This document shows, in pieces, positions 32,983 through 45,241 of a stretch of 64,000 bases of DNA. Numbering within the stretch: the stretch's first letter is position 1; the number at the start of each line of letters is the position of its first letter. The position numbers and the translations under genes were made by a program. A model generated the notes under the pieces. It worked only from the letters and a program-made list of their open reading frames with translations, was not told the DNA's origin and searched no databases. The DNA comes from Trematomus loennbergii (lineage: Eukaryota > Chordata > Actinopteri > Perciformes > Nototheniidae), in assembly GCA_012861695.1 (NCBI GenBank), contig JAAOOA010000016.1, positions 18,491,702 to 18,555,701 on the forward strand. Direction: 5' to 3'.

Positions 32983-34765
32983 AGACAAATATACTGGGTG
33001 GAAAACACTCCAGGAGGGTACGCAAGGGCAGCATACTGGCTACTCTCAGGACAATACAAACAGTACTTCCTAGAGTCAGGCCTAAACATAGATGTACGGG
33101 ATTTTGACCCACAACTAGCGCTCCTGATGGATAATCTAAACATGGGATATCCAAAACATACAAGTGTAGACCCGACAGCAAGGCCACCCCCGTACCATTC
33201 ACAGACAGGGATAAACCAAGGTTTTACACCGGTGGATCCGGCACCAAGGAGCGGAAATGTAGTAGGGCCAATCTCGCTATTTAATACAGCAAGGCTGGCT
33301 CTAATAAACAGTTTGGGTCCAGAAATGGCCCAGGAAATACTAAATCAGGGCCAGGAAAGCTTAAATCCAATCTCACTCTTAACAAACAAGTTAAGAGGAA
33401 GTATGGCAATAGCAAAAAGAGGAACTGAAACCCACAGGCACCTCCATCAACCCCGGAACTACCGGAAAGTGATGGGGCCCCACCGGGCATTCCCCAGCCA
33501 CAATCATTACCCACAGGACGGCCACAAGGCCTACCCAACGGGAACCCCAACCCAGTAGCACATCACCCCTAAACCCTCCTATAGGAGGCAGACCCCCAAA
33601 CCCTCCTATAGGAGGCAGACCCCCAAAGAAACCAAAACCGGTTCCCCCACCAAAAACAGGGGCATTACATAGGGGTCCTATTATAGTAGGAGGCCAAACG
33701 TTTTATGTAACAACGGCCAAACCAGATGAGATGCCCTTAACCCAAGGGAAAATAGTAACGTTCAGGATCCCAGATCAATGGTTGGAAGACCAGGATCATG
33801 AGGCAGAAATGAGAAGGATAGCTAAAGCAATAGTAATAAATATGCAGGGAATGAAGTGCATACAAAGACATGGAGACATAACATGGCTGTCATGCATCAA
33901 GATGCTGTAGAATGGCAAACAGGGTCCCCAGCAAAAAGGGCAATAGCACTAGGTCCACAGTCAGGATACAGATTAACATACCCAGAGCCAGACCACAAAG
34001 CCTACACCAGCTTCACCCAAGTACAGGTAAATGTACTGGGCAAAAGCCAAGGAAGAGTGGAAGGTATGGATCTACAGGCTTTGGCAAAAATGATGCAGGA
34101 AGACATAGATGACCTAAGTGATGACCAGGAAATGAGGGGAATAACATTTAGGTGCAGAACTCAGGGAAAGAAACTAGGAAGTTGGAATCGAGAAAAACTG
34201 GTCAGCGCATTAATCCATTGCCTACCATGGGATTCTCCCCCACAGTAAATCATCTACATTCTAGTAGACCTGAAAGATGAGGAAACAGCAATAGAAGCGT
34301 TGTTCTCATCCTATAAGGAATTTATGGAAGATGATGAGGAAACAAGTGACGAGGAAGAACTAAGACACCCAAAGCCACAAACCCCTGTGGAATCGGGCGA
34401 GAGGGAGACAATAGACAGTGCACTCGCAATCCTAGAGGATAATGGCGGAAATAGTCAGGTCCTACCCATAGAAGGAGAGACAGAAGCCCAAAGACAATTT
34501 AGGGTAGAAATGAACAGAATAAGAATGTTAACCGAAGTCCTTGGCAGTCAGGTGAACCTGAACCAAATACCAGGAAGGGAGGTAGTAAGGTTGAATTTTG
34601 ACACCCCTGACATCCGAGCACGCCCACATACTACCCCAAGAAGGGCATACCCCCCCTTCACCCCCGTCACATTCGGCAATTCCAAGGGCCCCCTGGTCTG
34701 ACCCAATCATAGAAAGTGAACTCGTCAGAGCCCGCCAAGCAGCCAGTAATTTAGAAGACGACTTA
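32983..34765 (+). pseudogene. gag: ERV gag, middle part
   Basis: This continues the frame of 30204 through 33558, then passes through other frames (about 33560-33890, 33856-34248, 34249-34701, then another). There is a stop at 34246 and frame changes near 33550, 33870 and 34690. A Pro-rich segment at 33560-33660 contains a 27-bp direct duplication. No CCHC box is present. It ends at the first Harbinger element. Total gag length is long for a retrovirus. Confidence 0.6.
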
Positions 34766-35061
34766 TGGCGCAGTTCCACTGCAGCGCGGAGCTCGCTTTA
34801 AGCGTGCCGTGTCGTACCGTGCCCTTTTTTGGTTGTGCTTCCACTAGGCGTAGTTCCGGCCCGGCCCGGCCCGGGGCCACTTTTTCACCTCTTTTCTGGC
34901 CCTAGAAAATTGTGGTTCTATCGAGGCCACACTAGCGGGCCAACAACTGGGCGGACTGCTGATTGGTCAGAGAGAATCGTCACAATTCTCGCGCAAGTTG
35001 ATCATCCCTAGTCGCATATAATGTGACGCTTGCAGCATTTTTGAAAACAGAGAAGCTAGAA

Positions 35062-36528
35062 ATGGCAAAAAAAAGCACACCGTGGTCCGTTGACGAGGTT
35101 ACGACGTTCCTCCATCTGATAGCAGATGACAAAATACAGCGGGAGCTCGACGGCACAACTCGAACCTCAAAGTTTTCCAGGAGGTCTCTGCACTGTTGTC
35201 CGTACGCGGATACGCAAGGACTTTCCAGCAGTGTAGGGACAAACTGAAAAAGTTGAAGAGTGAGTATCGAGCCGTCAAGGACCACACGGCCGGAGTGGTT
35301 CAGATAGGAGAAGCTGGAAGTGGTTCGACCTGATGGACGATATTTATGGCCGAAGACCGGCCAGCGTTGGGAGGGAGGGAGGCCTGGACTCTGCAACCGC
35401 GTTGCTGGAGTCTCTGCATGGTAAGTCTTTGCTAACGCTCTGTTATTTGCTTGAAACGTTGTGTCCCTATCTATTATAAAGCTCACTTCTAACAAACAAG
35501 TCTATTTTATCCTTACATTTAAGTTCTACAACCCATGCTTGTATGGATCCCCGAAGAGCTACATAGCTAGCTAAGGCAGATAGCATTAGCTAGAGCTATT
35601 GTTTGCTACCACCACATGTGCCATTGTTTACGTTCAGTTTTTCTTTTCTACAGTTGTTGTTGTTGCTATTTAGTATTGTGCTGCAGTAGTTTGTGGAATT
35701 AACAAGTCATGTTGCTGTTCTAGATGATGCCATTGTCTCTAGTGAGGAGGAACAGTCCCGAATAATGGGTGATCCGTCATCGTCGAATCCAGAAGGGACC
35801 CCAACTCGACCCCAGACACCAGGCCCAACCGAACACCCGACACCAACTCAACCACCAACGCCGAGTGCCATCGCGACACCGCAGCGTGTGGTTCTAGGTA
35901 AGAAATAGGCATGGCAAAACGACTGCAATTGTGACTTTTTTTTAAACTTTAGATCATCCATCGTCAGTAAGTAAAATAAGCTATACCACTGTGTGGAAGT
36001 GCTCTGTTACAAGTAACTAGCTAGTAAGCAGCTAGTACAATTGTGTGTGACATCCTATTATACATATATTTATATTCATTATCAACAGGCTGGACATAAT
36101 GTAATTCACTTTCACAATCATTGTAAACATCTAGGGCATAACTGTCTTTAGTTCATCCTTACTGTAGTTCTGCTTATACATTTTATTCTTATATCCTTGT
36201 GTGACCTGTACCTGTCCTGTGTTTTTCATTGTTATTGCTAATTCTTATTGCTATAATTATCTTATCATCATACAGGCAAGAGGAAACGAGGAGGAGACGA
36301 GCACTTGCACAGGAGGAACGGCACCATGTACGGAACCTGGCCCAGGTGGATCGGCACTGGCAGCTGACCATGGAGGCTACTGCCCGGGCAAGGGAGGAGG
36401 AAATGGCCTTGAGAAGGGAGGAGAACGCTCAAACTCAGGCATTTAACCTAGCCTTCCTGCGCACTCTTGGCCAGGTTGTGGACAGCCGACGTGACCCGTC
36501 TCTTCATGAAGACGAACCACCTCTGTAA
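35062..36528 (+). pseudogene. Harbinger SANT/Myb-like DNA-binding protein, element 1
   Basis: Three exons are recognisable: 35062-35420 (MAKKSTPWSVDEVTTFL, Trp-containing SANT/Myb-like domain), 35724-35897 (Pro/Thr-rich linker) and 36276-36528 (Arg/Glu-rich coiled coil, stop at 36526). Exon borders are GT-AG. The first exon has a frameshift near 35170 compared with element 2. In this superfamily the protein binds the ends and brings the nuclease into the nucleus. Confidence 0.7.
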
Positions 36529-37514
36529 TTGCCACAGTAGTACAGTAGTTTCTTGTACATGTTTTACCTTCTTTTTTGTTTTTATAATGCCATGCTTTTT
36601 ATGCTGCAGCAACACATTTTTTAATTTTGTACAATGCCTTGCCTTTTTATGCTGCAGCAACACATTTTTTATTTTGTACAATGCCATGGCTTTTTATGAT
36701 TCAATAAAGTACTTCTCATCTTATCTCTTGTTGATAAATGCATCATCTGATTTCCTGCCATAATCTGATTAACCAACTGATTTTCGTGACCATGTAAACA
36801 AAGTCACTGGGTTGCCACTCACACACAATTTTGTAATCCAATCATAAACTGAAATGAAATGTACACGTTTCATTAAAGGGCTTTAAATCAGCAGAACAAA
36901 AACACTGAGAATTGTGTCGTAGTCCAACGTTTAGAAGTTATAGGCCTATATTTGTTCTAAATAATAATAAAAATAGGCTACTAATAACATTTGGGGATCT
37001 AACATTGTACATGAATTTATAAAGCAATAAGAAACACCAGTTAGGAAAAAGCCCATAAGATAAAAAGTGAATTCGAAGAATAGATTTAAAGCAAGAAATA
37101 GTTTGCTAGCTTGAGGTCCTCCTCTAAAACATTGTTTGGTAACTGACACATTAAAGTCAAAGACTACCTTTTATAAATAAACTGGAAGGGGGTATTTCGG
37201 AAAAAAAACAGAAAGAGGATGATAAGAGATCATTTGTATTTGTTTATAGTTTACTTGGATATTTGCTTAATTTATTAGAGATTTTCTTTTCAGGATCTGA
37301 TATTTGCTCAAATGTTCTTATTATGGGGCAGTACTTACTGGTACTTGAAATTCAAATATTTACTAAATAGTCAATTCTGATAACATTTTTTGGTTTAAAT
37401 CATTTGACAAACACATGTATGTGAAAGAGAAAAAAGATTTATTTATGTTCAACACAATGTAGTAATAATAAACACAAAAACAAATGTCACTACCCTTAAA
37501 TGGCCCACAATCTT

Positions 37515-38609
37515 TCAATTCCTATTCAGGTAGCGCATCAAACCCTCTCTTATGTCAGTGCCCCCCTCCTCTGCACCTTGTGCCACTGCTACCCCAGGCT
37601 CTGCTGCTGCTGCTGGTGCATCCCATTCATCATCATAGGCCTCGTCATGACTCTCGCAGAGGTTATGCAGAGCACAGCATGTCAGCACCATAGATTTCAC
37701 AAGTTTCACATCACAGTCATTTCTTTTCATGAGGCAACGCCACCTTCCCTTCAGTCTACCAAATGCGTTTTCGACCACTACCCGTGCTCTGCAAATGCCC
37801 TTGTTGTAGATCACATGTTCTGCTGTCAGCTGTCTATTGTCAGGGAACGTTTTCATGAGCCAGTTTTGCAAGGGATAGGCATTGTCTCCCAGGATGTAGT
37901 AGCCAGCATTCACCCCACCAATGTTCCTGGTGCAAGCTGGAAAGTAGTTGCCACGACTGGCCAACTCCCACAATGTGGAAAGTCTCAAAACCCGAGCGTC
38001 ATGCAAGCTCCCAGGCATTCCTGCAAACACATCCAGAAATGTCCCTTACATAAAACTAAACTTGAAGGATGATGGAGTGCCAGCCTTTACGGTTGAAATA
38101 GTCACAGTGGTATTCCTGTGGTGCCAAGATGGGTATGTGTGATCCATCAATAGCACCTACACACTGTGGGAGCCCCCACCTCGTCTCATTGTAGTCGGCC
38201 ATTTCTGCAAACTTCTCCCGTCTGGTGAACGAATTAGTTCCGGTACTAACAACGTCTCTGCAGCAGCACAGAAGTCTTGCACACACCGGCACACAGTTGT
38301 GTTGCTCACTCCGAAAAGATGTCCAATGCTTCTGTACTCTGAGCCGGTCGCAAGCTTCCACAGTGCGATGGCCACCCTCTTCTTTAGAGGTATACACTTG
38401 CGGAATGCTGTGTCCTGTCTCTCCATCGCTGGCCGCAGTTTGTTGCACAGGTAGGTGTATGTTTCCTCAGACATCCTAAAGTTTCCACCCACTGAGTGTG
38501 TGAAAGATGGAACAATCACACCCCACCACTCGGTAGCTCGGTCGAGCATCCAAACACATGGTCTGCGGCGGCGACCTAACTTCTGAAATACACAAACAAA
38601 AGCATACAT
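37515..38609 (-). pseudogene. Harbinger nuclease (HARBI1-like, DDE), element 1
   Basis: The minus-strand frames cover a HARBI1-like protein: an N-terminal helix-turn-helix region (EYRSIGHLFGVSNTTVCR), then the catalytic DDE signature blocks AIDGSHI, LGDNAYPL and VVENAFGRLKGRW, and a stop at 37515. A frameshift near 38225 and a rearranged stretch near 38035-38060 break it. The order matches element 2 read in the opposite direction. Confidence 0.85.
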
Positions 38610-39096
38610 ATTTTAATACGTAAAAGTGGTAGCTACAATTAATTAAATACTTGAAACACTTTGGTCGTATAGTGAGCGTGAAACACATTGCTAGTTAGCG
38701 AACGTTAGCTTACCGAGTAGCGTTGAGTCGTGCTGGAGTAGTCTCTGCCGCTTTCTGCGATTGCCATAAGTCTCCCATGAGCTTCTTCTCTATTACGTCT
38801 TGCTATAAGCCGCCTTTTCCGAAACAAAGTGTTCCTTCTTGCTGTGATAAAACACCACAGACACAGAAACAAGGAAACGATGGTATCCACATCCTCCATT
38901 GTTGCGTGTTTCGTGAGTTGTGTCGCATTGAAGATGACGTCACGGCAGTTGTATGCAGCGTCGCTCCGCCTACACTGCGTTACTATAGTAACTACCCCAG
39001 TTCCTAAACTGTAATGGAAGCGCAGCATGAAGTGAGTCGGCCCTGTTAAGGCCCAACGCGGCCAAGCCGTACCGAGCCGAATAATAGCGGACGGCA

Positions 39097-40660
39097 GCTG
39101 AGAAATCAGATAAGAGCAACTGCGAGGTCACCAAGGCCCGGTAGATGGGAAATAAATGAGCCAGATGTGTCCCCCGTGGCTCCAAGCCCGGAAAGACATG
39201 TAAGGTTTCAGGAAACGGCTAGGGCCAGAAACAAAAAATCAAAACCAATTCCCCCTATGAGACAAAATAACATAAACACCTGGCCTCTAGAGGATGAGCC
39301 TCTATGGACATCAGGAGGAGAAGAGGGAGAGGAAACACAGTTCAGACCTAGGTGGTTAGGAGATGAGGAAAAGGACTTCCTAAACTGATAGATTCAGCGT
39401 GGTACAACGCTAGCATGGAACAAAGGCAAATGATGCCACAAACAAGAACAGGCGCAGCCGTACTAGGACAGGCAGGGGTAACTCCTAGGTGGAAAATGAT
39501 GCACCTGGGACAAGGTTATGATCAGTTCAGGAACATGTTAATCGATAGGGATCAATCAGTACAAAACTATCTAGAGGGAATGCAGTGTGGTGATGAGCCT
39601 GACTGCCCCCAACCCATAGATAGAGCAGAAAGAAACTTTCCCTATCCAAGGGCAATAAGTACCCCTCTCAGTCAGGGCGCTAGAAGTTTCACCCCTGACA
39701 GCCCAGAAAGAGAAGAGAGAGGTCAAAGGTCAGATCATACATATGTCAACACGAATAATAAATCCGTGTTGGAAAAAATCCCATCCTTGCTAACCATGGT
39801 CCCGGTGAGGAAAAAGGGACAACAGATGGGCGAGTATATAACCAGTTTAAAAGAAGCTGGCATAAGTGAGGAAGATTTAGATGGGGACCATATGGGAATG
39901 TATCTGAGACTCACAGGGAGTATAACGGCATCCAAGAATCAGAAAATCAGCGAGCTAGCCACAACATTTTGCCTGCCAGGACAAGATCCTGACGAAGGAA
40001 AAAATGGTAGGCTAGTGGAGCAAACCTGGAATAAGGAACTATCAATAAGAGAGGCTATGGATATCATAGTAGGAGAAGGTATGAGTAATTTAAATCAAGA
40101 GAAATTCTTAATGAAGGCACCAGGATGTAAATCCCTCGCAGCAGGCTGGAAAGTGTGGTCTAATGCAAGGAAACAGGAAGAAATATCACAAAGGGACGTT
40201 CTTTCCAAAATGACACATGAAGAAAGGAAAACACAGGATAGGGTCCAGAAGAAAGTTCAGGAAACCCAGAACAGAACAAGCTGCCTCAGGTCAGAAATCA
40301 GTCAGAAAGGCCCTACAAATCCAGGGAAACTGGAAATGAATACAGGAACAGGCAGATAGAGACAGAGCAGAAACAATATAAGGGCCCACCACAGGCACAG
40401 CGAAACCTGGTTGCGTAAAAAAAGAGGATTTTGCGACAACACAGTCCATCCCATCTCAGAGCAACGGTACGAGTGGGATAGGACCCCCTCAGTACCTGAC
40501 GAGGGAAGATTTTGCGAAGCTAACTCCCGAGCAAAGGGAAACGAGGAAAAGGGAATTCATAGAATTTCAGAGGAGCCGGAAATAGATATTATAAAAGAAT
40601 TACTCCGCGTATCGTTTCAAGAAAACAAAAGGCTCCATGCCATCGTACACACGGGGATGA
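39097..40660 (+). pseudogene. gag: ERV gag, 3' part
   Basis: It resumes after the Harbinger insertion (about 39097-39388), then 39389-40359 in another frame (including ATG 39415), then 40411-40680 in a third. The segment is highly charged, with Arg/Lys/Gln/Glu-rich runs near the end and no CCHC knuckle. The lack of knuckles with basic C-terminal segments is seen in foamy virus gag. Frame changes lie near 39388, 40360 and 40645. Confidence 0.6.
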
Positions 40661-43052
40661 ATATACAAATTTCACGGTAGACACAGGAGCCGATGTATCT
40701 GTGGTAAATAGAGACTTAGGAGAAAGAACTGGAAATGTGATACACGTAACACTGGCAGACGGGAGCCATAAACACTCGGAAGAGAGACAACTCGGACCAA
40801 TTTCAGGTATAGAGGGTACACATAATTTATTAGGTCTCGGGGATCTAATATCAGCAAAAGATGCGGAAATACCGTACAAAGTAAACAGTTGCGAAGAAAA
40901 TAGGGTAGCAGGAGCAAGAACCTACATAAAACCTATAAACAACAAAGCCCTGATAGAAAAAATTATGGAAGAAACCATCATAATAAATAAAGAAAGATTA
41001 AGGGAAATATTAGAGCAAGGTTCCTACAGTCAATTCAAAAACGATGTAGGATTTATGCCTGGTTTTGAATACACAATCAGGGGAGGGATGCCAACTTTTG
41101 TGGCACAATATAAACTCCCAGAGGAGGCAATGGTGGAAATAAGGGCCACAATACAAGAATTAAACTCGTTAGGAGTTTTAAGGATAATGGACAATCCACC
41201 CTGTAATATGCCCATTCAGGCAGTAAAGAAGCCTGACAAAACTCACCGACTAGTGCATAATCTAATCGAGCTGAACAAAAGGACAGCATCAGATAGAAGG
41301 AGCCTAATCAACCCAAATCAAACAGTAAGCACGCTGAATAACTGTAAATACAAAACGTGCCTTGATCTGGCAAATGGATTCTGGTCCATACCAATCTCTG
41401 AGAGTAGCATCCCAAAGACATGTTTCACCTTTGACAGGAAAGGGTATGCATGGACAAGGTTACCACAAGGGTTCAATAACTCACCTAACATATTCCAAGC
41501 AGCAATGGAGGAAGTGCTAAAAGAGGAAGATGTGGTAATCTACATTGATGACGTGTACCTCACTCATGAGGATGAGGAGGATCACCTTGACGCTCTAGAA
41601 AGAATAATAAGGAAATTAGAAAAAGCAGGCCTAAAAATCGGTTTGAAAAAGTGTGAAATAGGGAAAGCCACGGTCAAATACCTAGGGTTTAAAATCGGAC
41701 AGGAAGGAAAGGAAGTAGCTGACGATTACATAAAAAACGCTACAGGAATGACTGTACAAACAGTAAAACACGTAGAATCCCTATTGGGAAAATTAGAGTA
41801 TGTATCTGCACACATCCCAAACTACTCCTACATGGCCAGCAGGCTACACAAGGCAAAAGGCAGGATTAGAAGGAAGGATGAAGATGGAAAAATGATACAT
41901 GATTCTCCCCTCACAGAAGAGGAAATAGAATGGGTAAACGAGTTGAAGAACTACGCAACCCGAAATGTCATAGGCCTTAACATGAGGAAAATAGGAAAGG
42001 GTCTAGTGGTAAAAAGCCATGTAGAGGCAAACTCAGGATGGTTAGAAGTATTCAACAAAGATGAGAAAGTTCCCTGCCTACTAACATCCATGACGTTCAG
42101 TCAAACGGAACGTAGGTACCCAGATGTAGAGAGGGAATTAGTACTATGTTCAAAACATTACCCAATGTTGGTAAATTTCGGGGCCCCAGAATCAGTATTG
42201 TTTGTGACAGACACCCTGATCATTACAGAGGCCTCTAAGCAGACGACAGAAGGCAGTAAGGCCTTAGCCTCAAGATGGGGAAAATGGCAAATGATGCTCA
42301 CAGACGCTAAGGTAAAATTTAGAACCACAGAGAATAAAAGTAAAAAGACCCCAAAACCTATGGAAGCAGCCCCTTTTGAACCACAGGTAATTATCTATAC
42401 AGATGGGAGCAAACTTCTAAAGGAGGAATTTGCAAATGGGCTATAATCTGTGAAGAAAAGGGAAAGAGAGCGTGGAAAAACTCAGGCTATGTTAGAGGGA
42501 CGGCGCAAACAGCCGAAGTCCATGCTGTAATGGAAGCACTGGCATGGGCAGACACAAAAAAGAAAACATTTGTGAAAATAGTATCTGATAGCTACTATGC
42601 AGTGAAAGGGTTTAATGAAGACCTGGAATACTGGGAACAACGTGAATTCCAGAATCATAAAGGAAAGGACTTAGAGCATCTATTGTTATGGACTCTAATT
42701 TCAAACCTAAGAAAGAAAACCATTGTAATGGAACACATTGAGGCCCATACTGACCTACAAACAGAAAATCACATGCAACAGGGCAGCGGATGCATTGGCC
42801 CAGGATAGAGAAGATTACCCAAAGGAAGCATTCAGTGTAATGAATAACCCAGTAATCTTTACTCCTGGAACATGGAAAACTGAAAATGGAACACTAATAC
42901 CAGAGGAAGAAGCGGTAGAAATACTTAAAATCCATACGGCATTAGGACATGTGGGCCTTCAAAGAACAAGACAATGGCTTAGTAAAAATGAAATGATAAT
43001 CAATAAACTCCAGGAGAAATTCAATTAAATAAAGCGGTCTTGCGTAGGATGT
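40661..43052 (+). pseudogene. pol: ERV pol: protease, reverse transcriptase, RNase H, integrase zinc domain
   Basis: The protease active site DTGA is at 40680-40691. A 581-codon open stretch (40701-42446) carries RT with the LPQGFNNSP block and catalytic YIDDV at 41538-41552. RNase H follows with DGS near 42400, then Glu (AEVHAVMEAL) and Asp (SDSYY) in another frame, and the end (CNRAADALA) after a further shift near 42775. The integrase N-terminal HHCC begins near 42930 (HTALGH), with the two cysteines at 43041 and 43050. Frame changes lie near 40645, 42425 and 42775, with a stop at 43026. The catalytic integrase core does not follow. The RT is retroviral rather than Gypsy-like in its motifs. 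Confidence 0.85.
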
Positions 43053-43960
43053 GCAAATAAAGGAGGACTTTATTGTATAACCTTGCTTTGTGCAAGTGAC
43101 AATTGTTGTCGTCTTCTCTGTGAAAGTTTTTTTCTCCGTTATTTTGCCATTTTCAGATTTAAATTTCTAGCGGAAAGCTAACCAGGAAGTGCTTTAGCAC
43201 ACCACGTGACGCATCTGAACGAATCACGTTGTCAGAAATTGACACCAGCCAATGAGATTTCGTTTCTGGTTTAAGACCCCTTTGCACTTTCACGATTGGT
43301 TGCTGATACAAAGGAAATTACCATATTTGGATCCGATGAGATTGTGCAGGAGAAACGGAGCTTTCCAACGATACCTTTGAAGACATGGTGCAAACAGCAG
43401 TCGTGGTACTTTATGTTACGTTAGAATGCTAACTTTTGGTGAATGTAGGAGAAATCTACAGACGCAAATAGACAAACTATAGTAAAATAAACACTTAAAT
43501 GTGTATTTTGTACGTTTTCCTTCCAAAAGCCTGAAAGAAAACATGTTATGGAATCAAAATAGCACAACATCTCAAAATTGACCAGTGCAGGAAAAAATGT
43601 TTTTGCCTGCCGTGTATGATAAAGGGTAATGGGTAAACCCGTCTCGGGTTATAATAATATAAAGTGATATAACGTGCCAAAAACGAACCAACAACTGAAT
43701 TGATTTATTTTCAAATAATTCAATTAAAATAAATAAAAAACCTTGAGACAAACACCTCTGACCTAAGCATGACCCACCTGGAATTAGCTGGACATACCAA
43801 AATCAGGAAGCAAGGTGGGAAGGGAAACCGCACTAGTGGCAAATGGAACTTTAGAGGTTTCTCTTAAGTTGAGAAAACTTCCAAAGGAGGAAGTATCATA
43901 GAATGATAGATGGAAGTTTACTATAAGCCAGAATAATAACTATTTTGCATCTCTCGTTAC
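43053..43960. other. Unidentified segment where the integrase core is expected
   Basis: AT-rich sequence with stops in all frames from about 43060 to 43750. No DDE motifs, clear terminal repeats or target duplication were found. It looks unrelated to the viral frames and probably replaced or displaced the integrase core. 43760-43960 may be viral again but has no convincing frame. Confidence 0.45.
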
Positions 43961-45232
43961 AGAGGATGGCTCGCTACTTCACAAAGAAGAACTACAGCAA
44001 GCACTAAAACAAAATATAGACACACCCACAACAGCAGAAATGAACAAGCACCTTTTAACCAGGGAGAAATAATAGCACCTGCATCCATCTCAAGAGGGAC
44101 AATTCTCCTCTCTGGGGACACCGCAGGCAATAGTGTATACCTAGCAGTTCTAAAGAGAACTGATTCAAAATACACAAAAGCCAACTGGGAAAACTATATT
44201 CCAGGTAACTGTGTGGTTATGCAGGAAACTATGTTTTGACCTTTTGTGGAAAGGAAAAAGGTCAGAAAGAAATAAACAAGCATTCCCAATTCCAGCACCA
44301 TCTAAAGATGTGGAACTTAGTGGACAGTTCAAAGTAACCGTCTGTTCAGGGTGTTTTGAAAACGACATACTATGGTACAATGTTTCAAGATATGATCACC
44401 AGGGAAACCCTACTAGGTGCGGATGCTACAAAACCAACTACGGTTTTGTATGTTGCAACAAACTCATAGCCCCGGTATATACTGCGGTCGCAAAGAGTTT
44501 GAGGGCAGGTAGATCCCTGAGGGGAATAGAAATACCCCAACAGATAGAACGCCAAGGGAGAGGATATGCGGAAAGCTACTCTACCGATGGTCAAATGATG
44601 GAAAGCATGGAGATGTTCAAACACTAGGTAAAACAATCACTCAAGCACTACGCATGGGAAACACTAGTCTTGATGAATGGGAATCAACCAAGGAATGGGA
44701 AACTAGGACTCATAAGATGAGGAGAAGAATAAAAGGAATTTTCTCTATAAAAGGGCCAGATGGGAAACCACAGTGGGAATCAATGAACAGTGATGAGGAA
44801 ACACAGTCTCAACAGATGGACTGGGTGACAACAGGTACTCAAAGAGTAGATCCTGATAAAGAAACAATGATTAGTACCTCAATCACCCATCAAGGTTCTG
44901 ACTTCCCAAGGCATAGGAGAAATGGAGATCCACCGCTCAAAGTATGAGCTAAAAGACAAAACTGAAGTCCTACACCCAGATATGAAAACATTAAAGCCAG
45001 GAGAGAAAAGGGGAAATGTTAAAAAAGATAAAAGAATAAGGTACTGGAAACCTACAGGGGTTCGATAGGACAGACATGTCAGATAACTCTGGACAAAATC
45101 CACAACCCCCCAGTGCTGCATCTCTCCCTGCTAGAAAAAGACACAGATGTAGAAACCCCTCCGCGAAGAAGGAAGGGCAAAAAAGAGGAACACCAGGTCA
45201 AGAAACACTAACCCCCCTTCTTGTGTTCAACA
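43961..45232 (+). pseudogene. ERV frames between pol and env, unassigned
   Basis: Frames at 44211-44627 (Cys-rich, 139 codons), 44654-44947 and 45076-45261 have viral-like composition and no recognised domain. They may hold the end of pol or a small gene before env. Breaks between them leave no continuous product. Confidence 0.35.
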
Positions 45233-45233
45233 G
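45211..45233 (+). promoter_or_regulatory. Candidate env splice acceptor
   Basis: A pyrimidine-rich run CCCCCCTTCTTGTGTTC is followed by AACAG (ending 45233), nine bases before the env ATG at 45242. It would join the LTR donor at 28694. Confidence 0.5.
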
Positions 45234-45241
45234 GAACAAGG

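Larger units (their letters stand above)
34766..39096. mobile_element. PIF/Harbinger element 1 (about 4.3 kb)
   Basis: The left end TGGCGCAGTTCCACTGCAG corresponds to the right end of element 2 inverted (TGGCGCGTTTCCACTACAG). The right end near 39096 is degenerate. It encodes a SANT/Myb-like protein on the plus strand and a nuclease on the minus strand, the usual two-gene layout of the superfamily. A 3-bp target duplication cannot be confirmed because the right boundary is decayed. Between the genes (36529-37514) I see no further gene. Confidence 0.82.

Noticed and set aside
40661..43052. Assignment of the ERV pol to Ty3/Gypsy
   Set aside because: The Gypsy element of this window is on the other strand with YLDDI and CCHC motifs. 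This pol has a tRNA-Lys1,2 primer site, an env and YIDDV, fitting a retrovirus.
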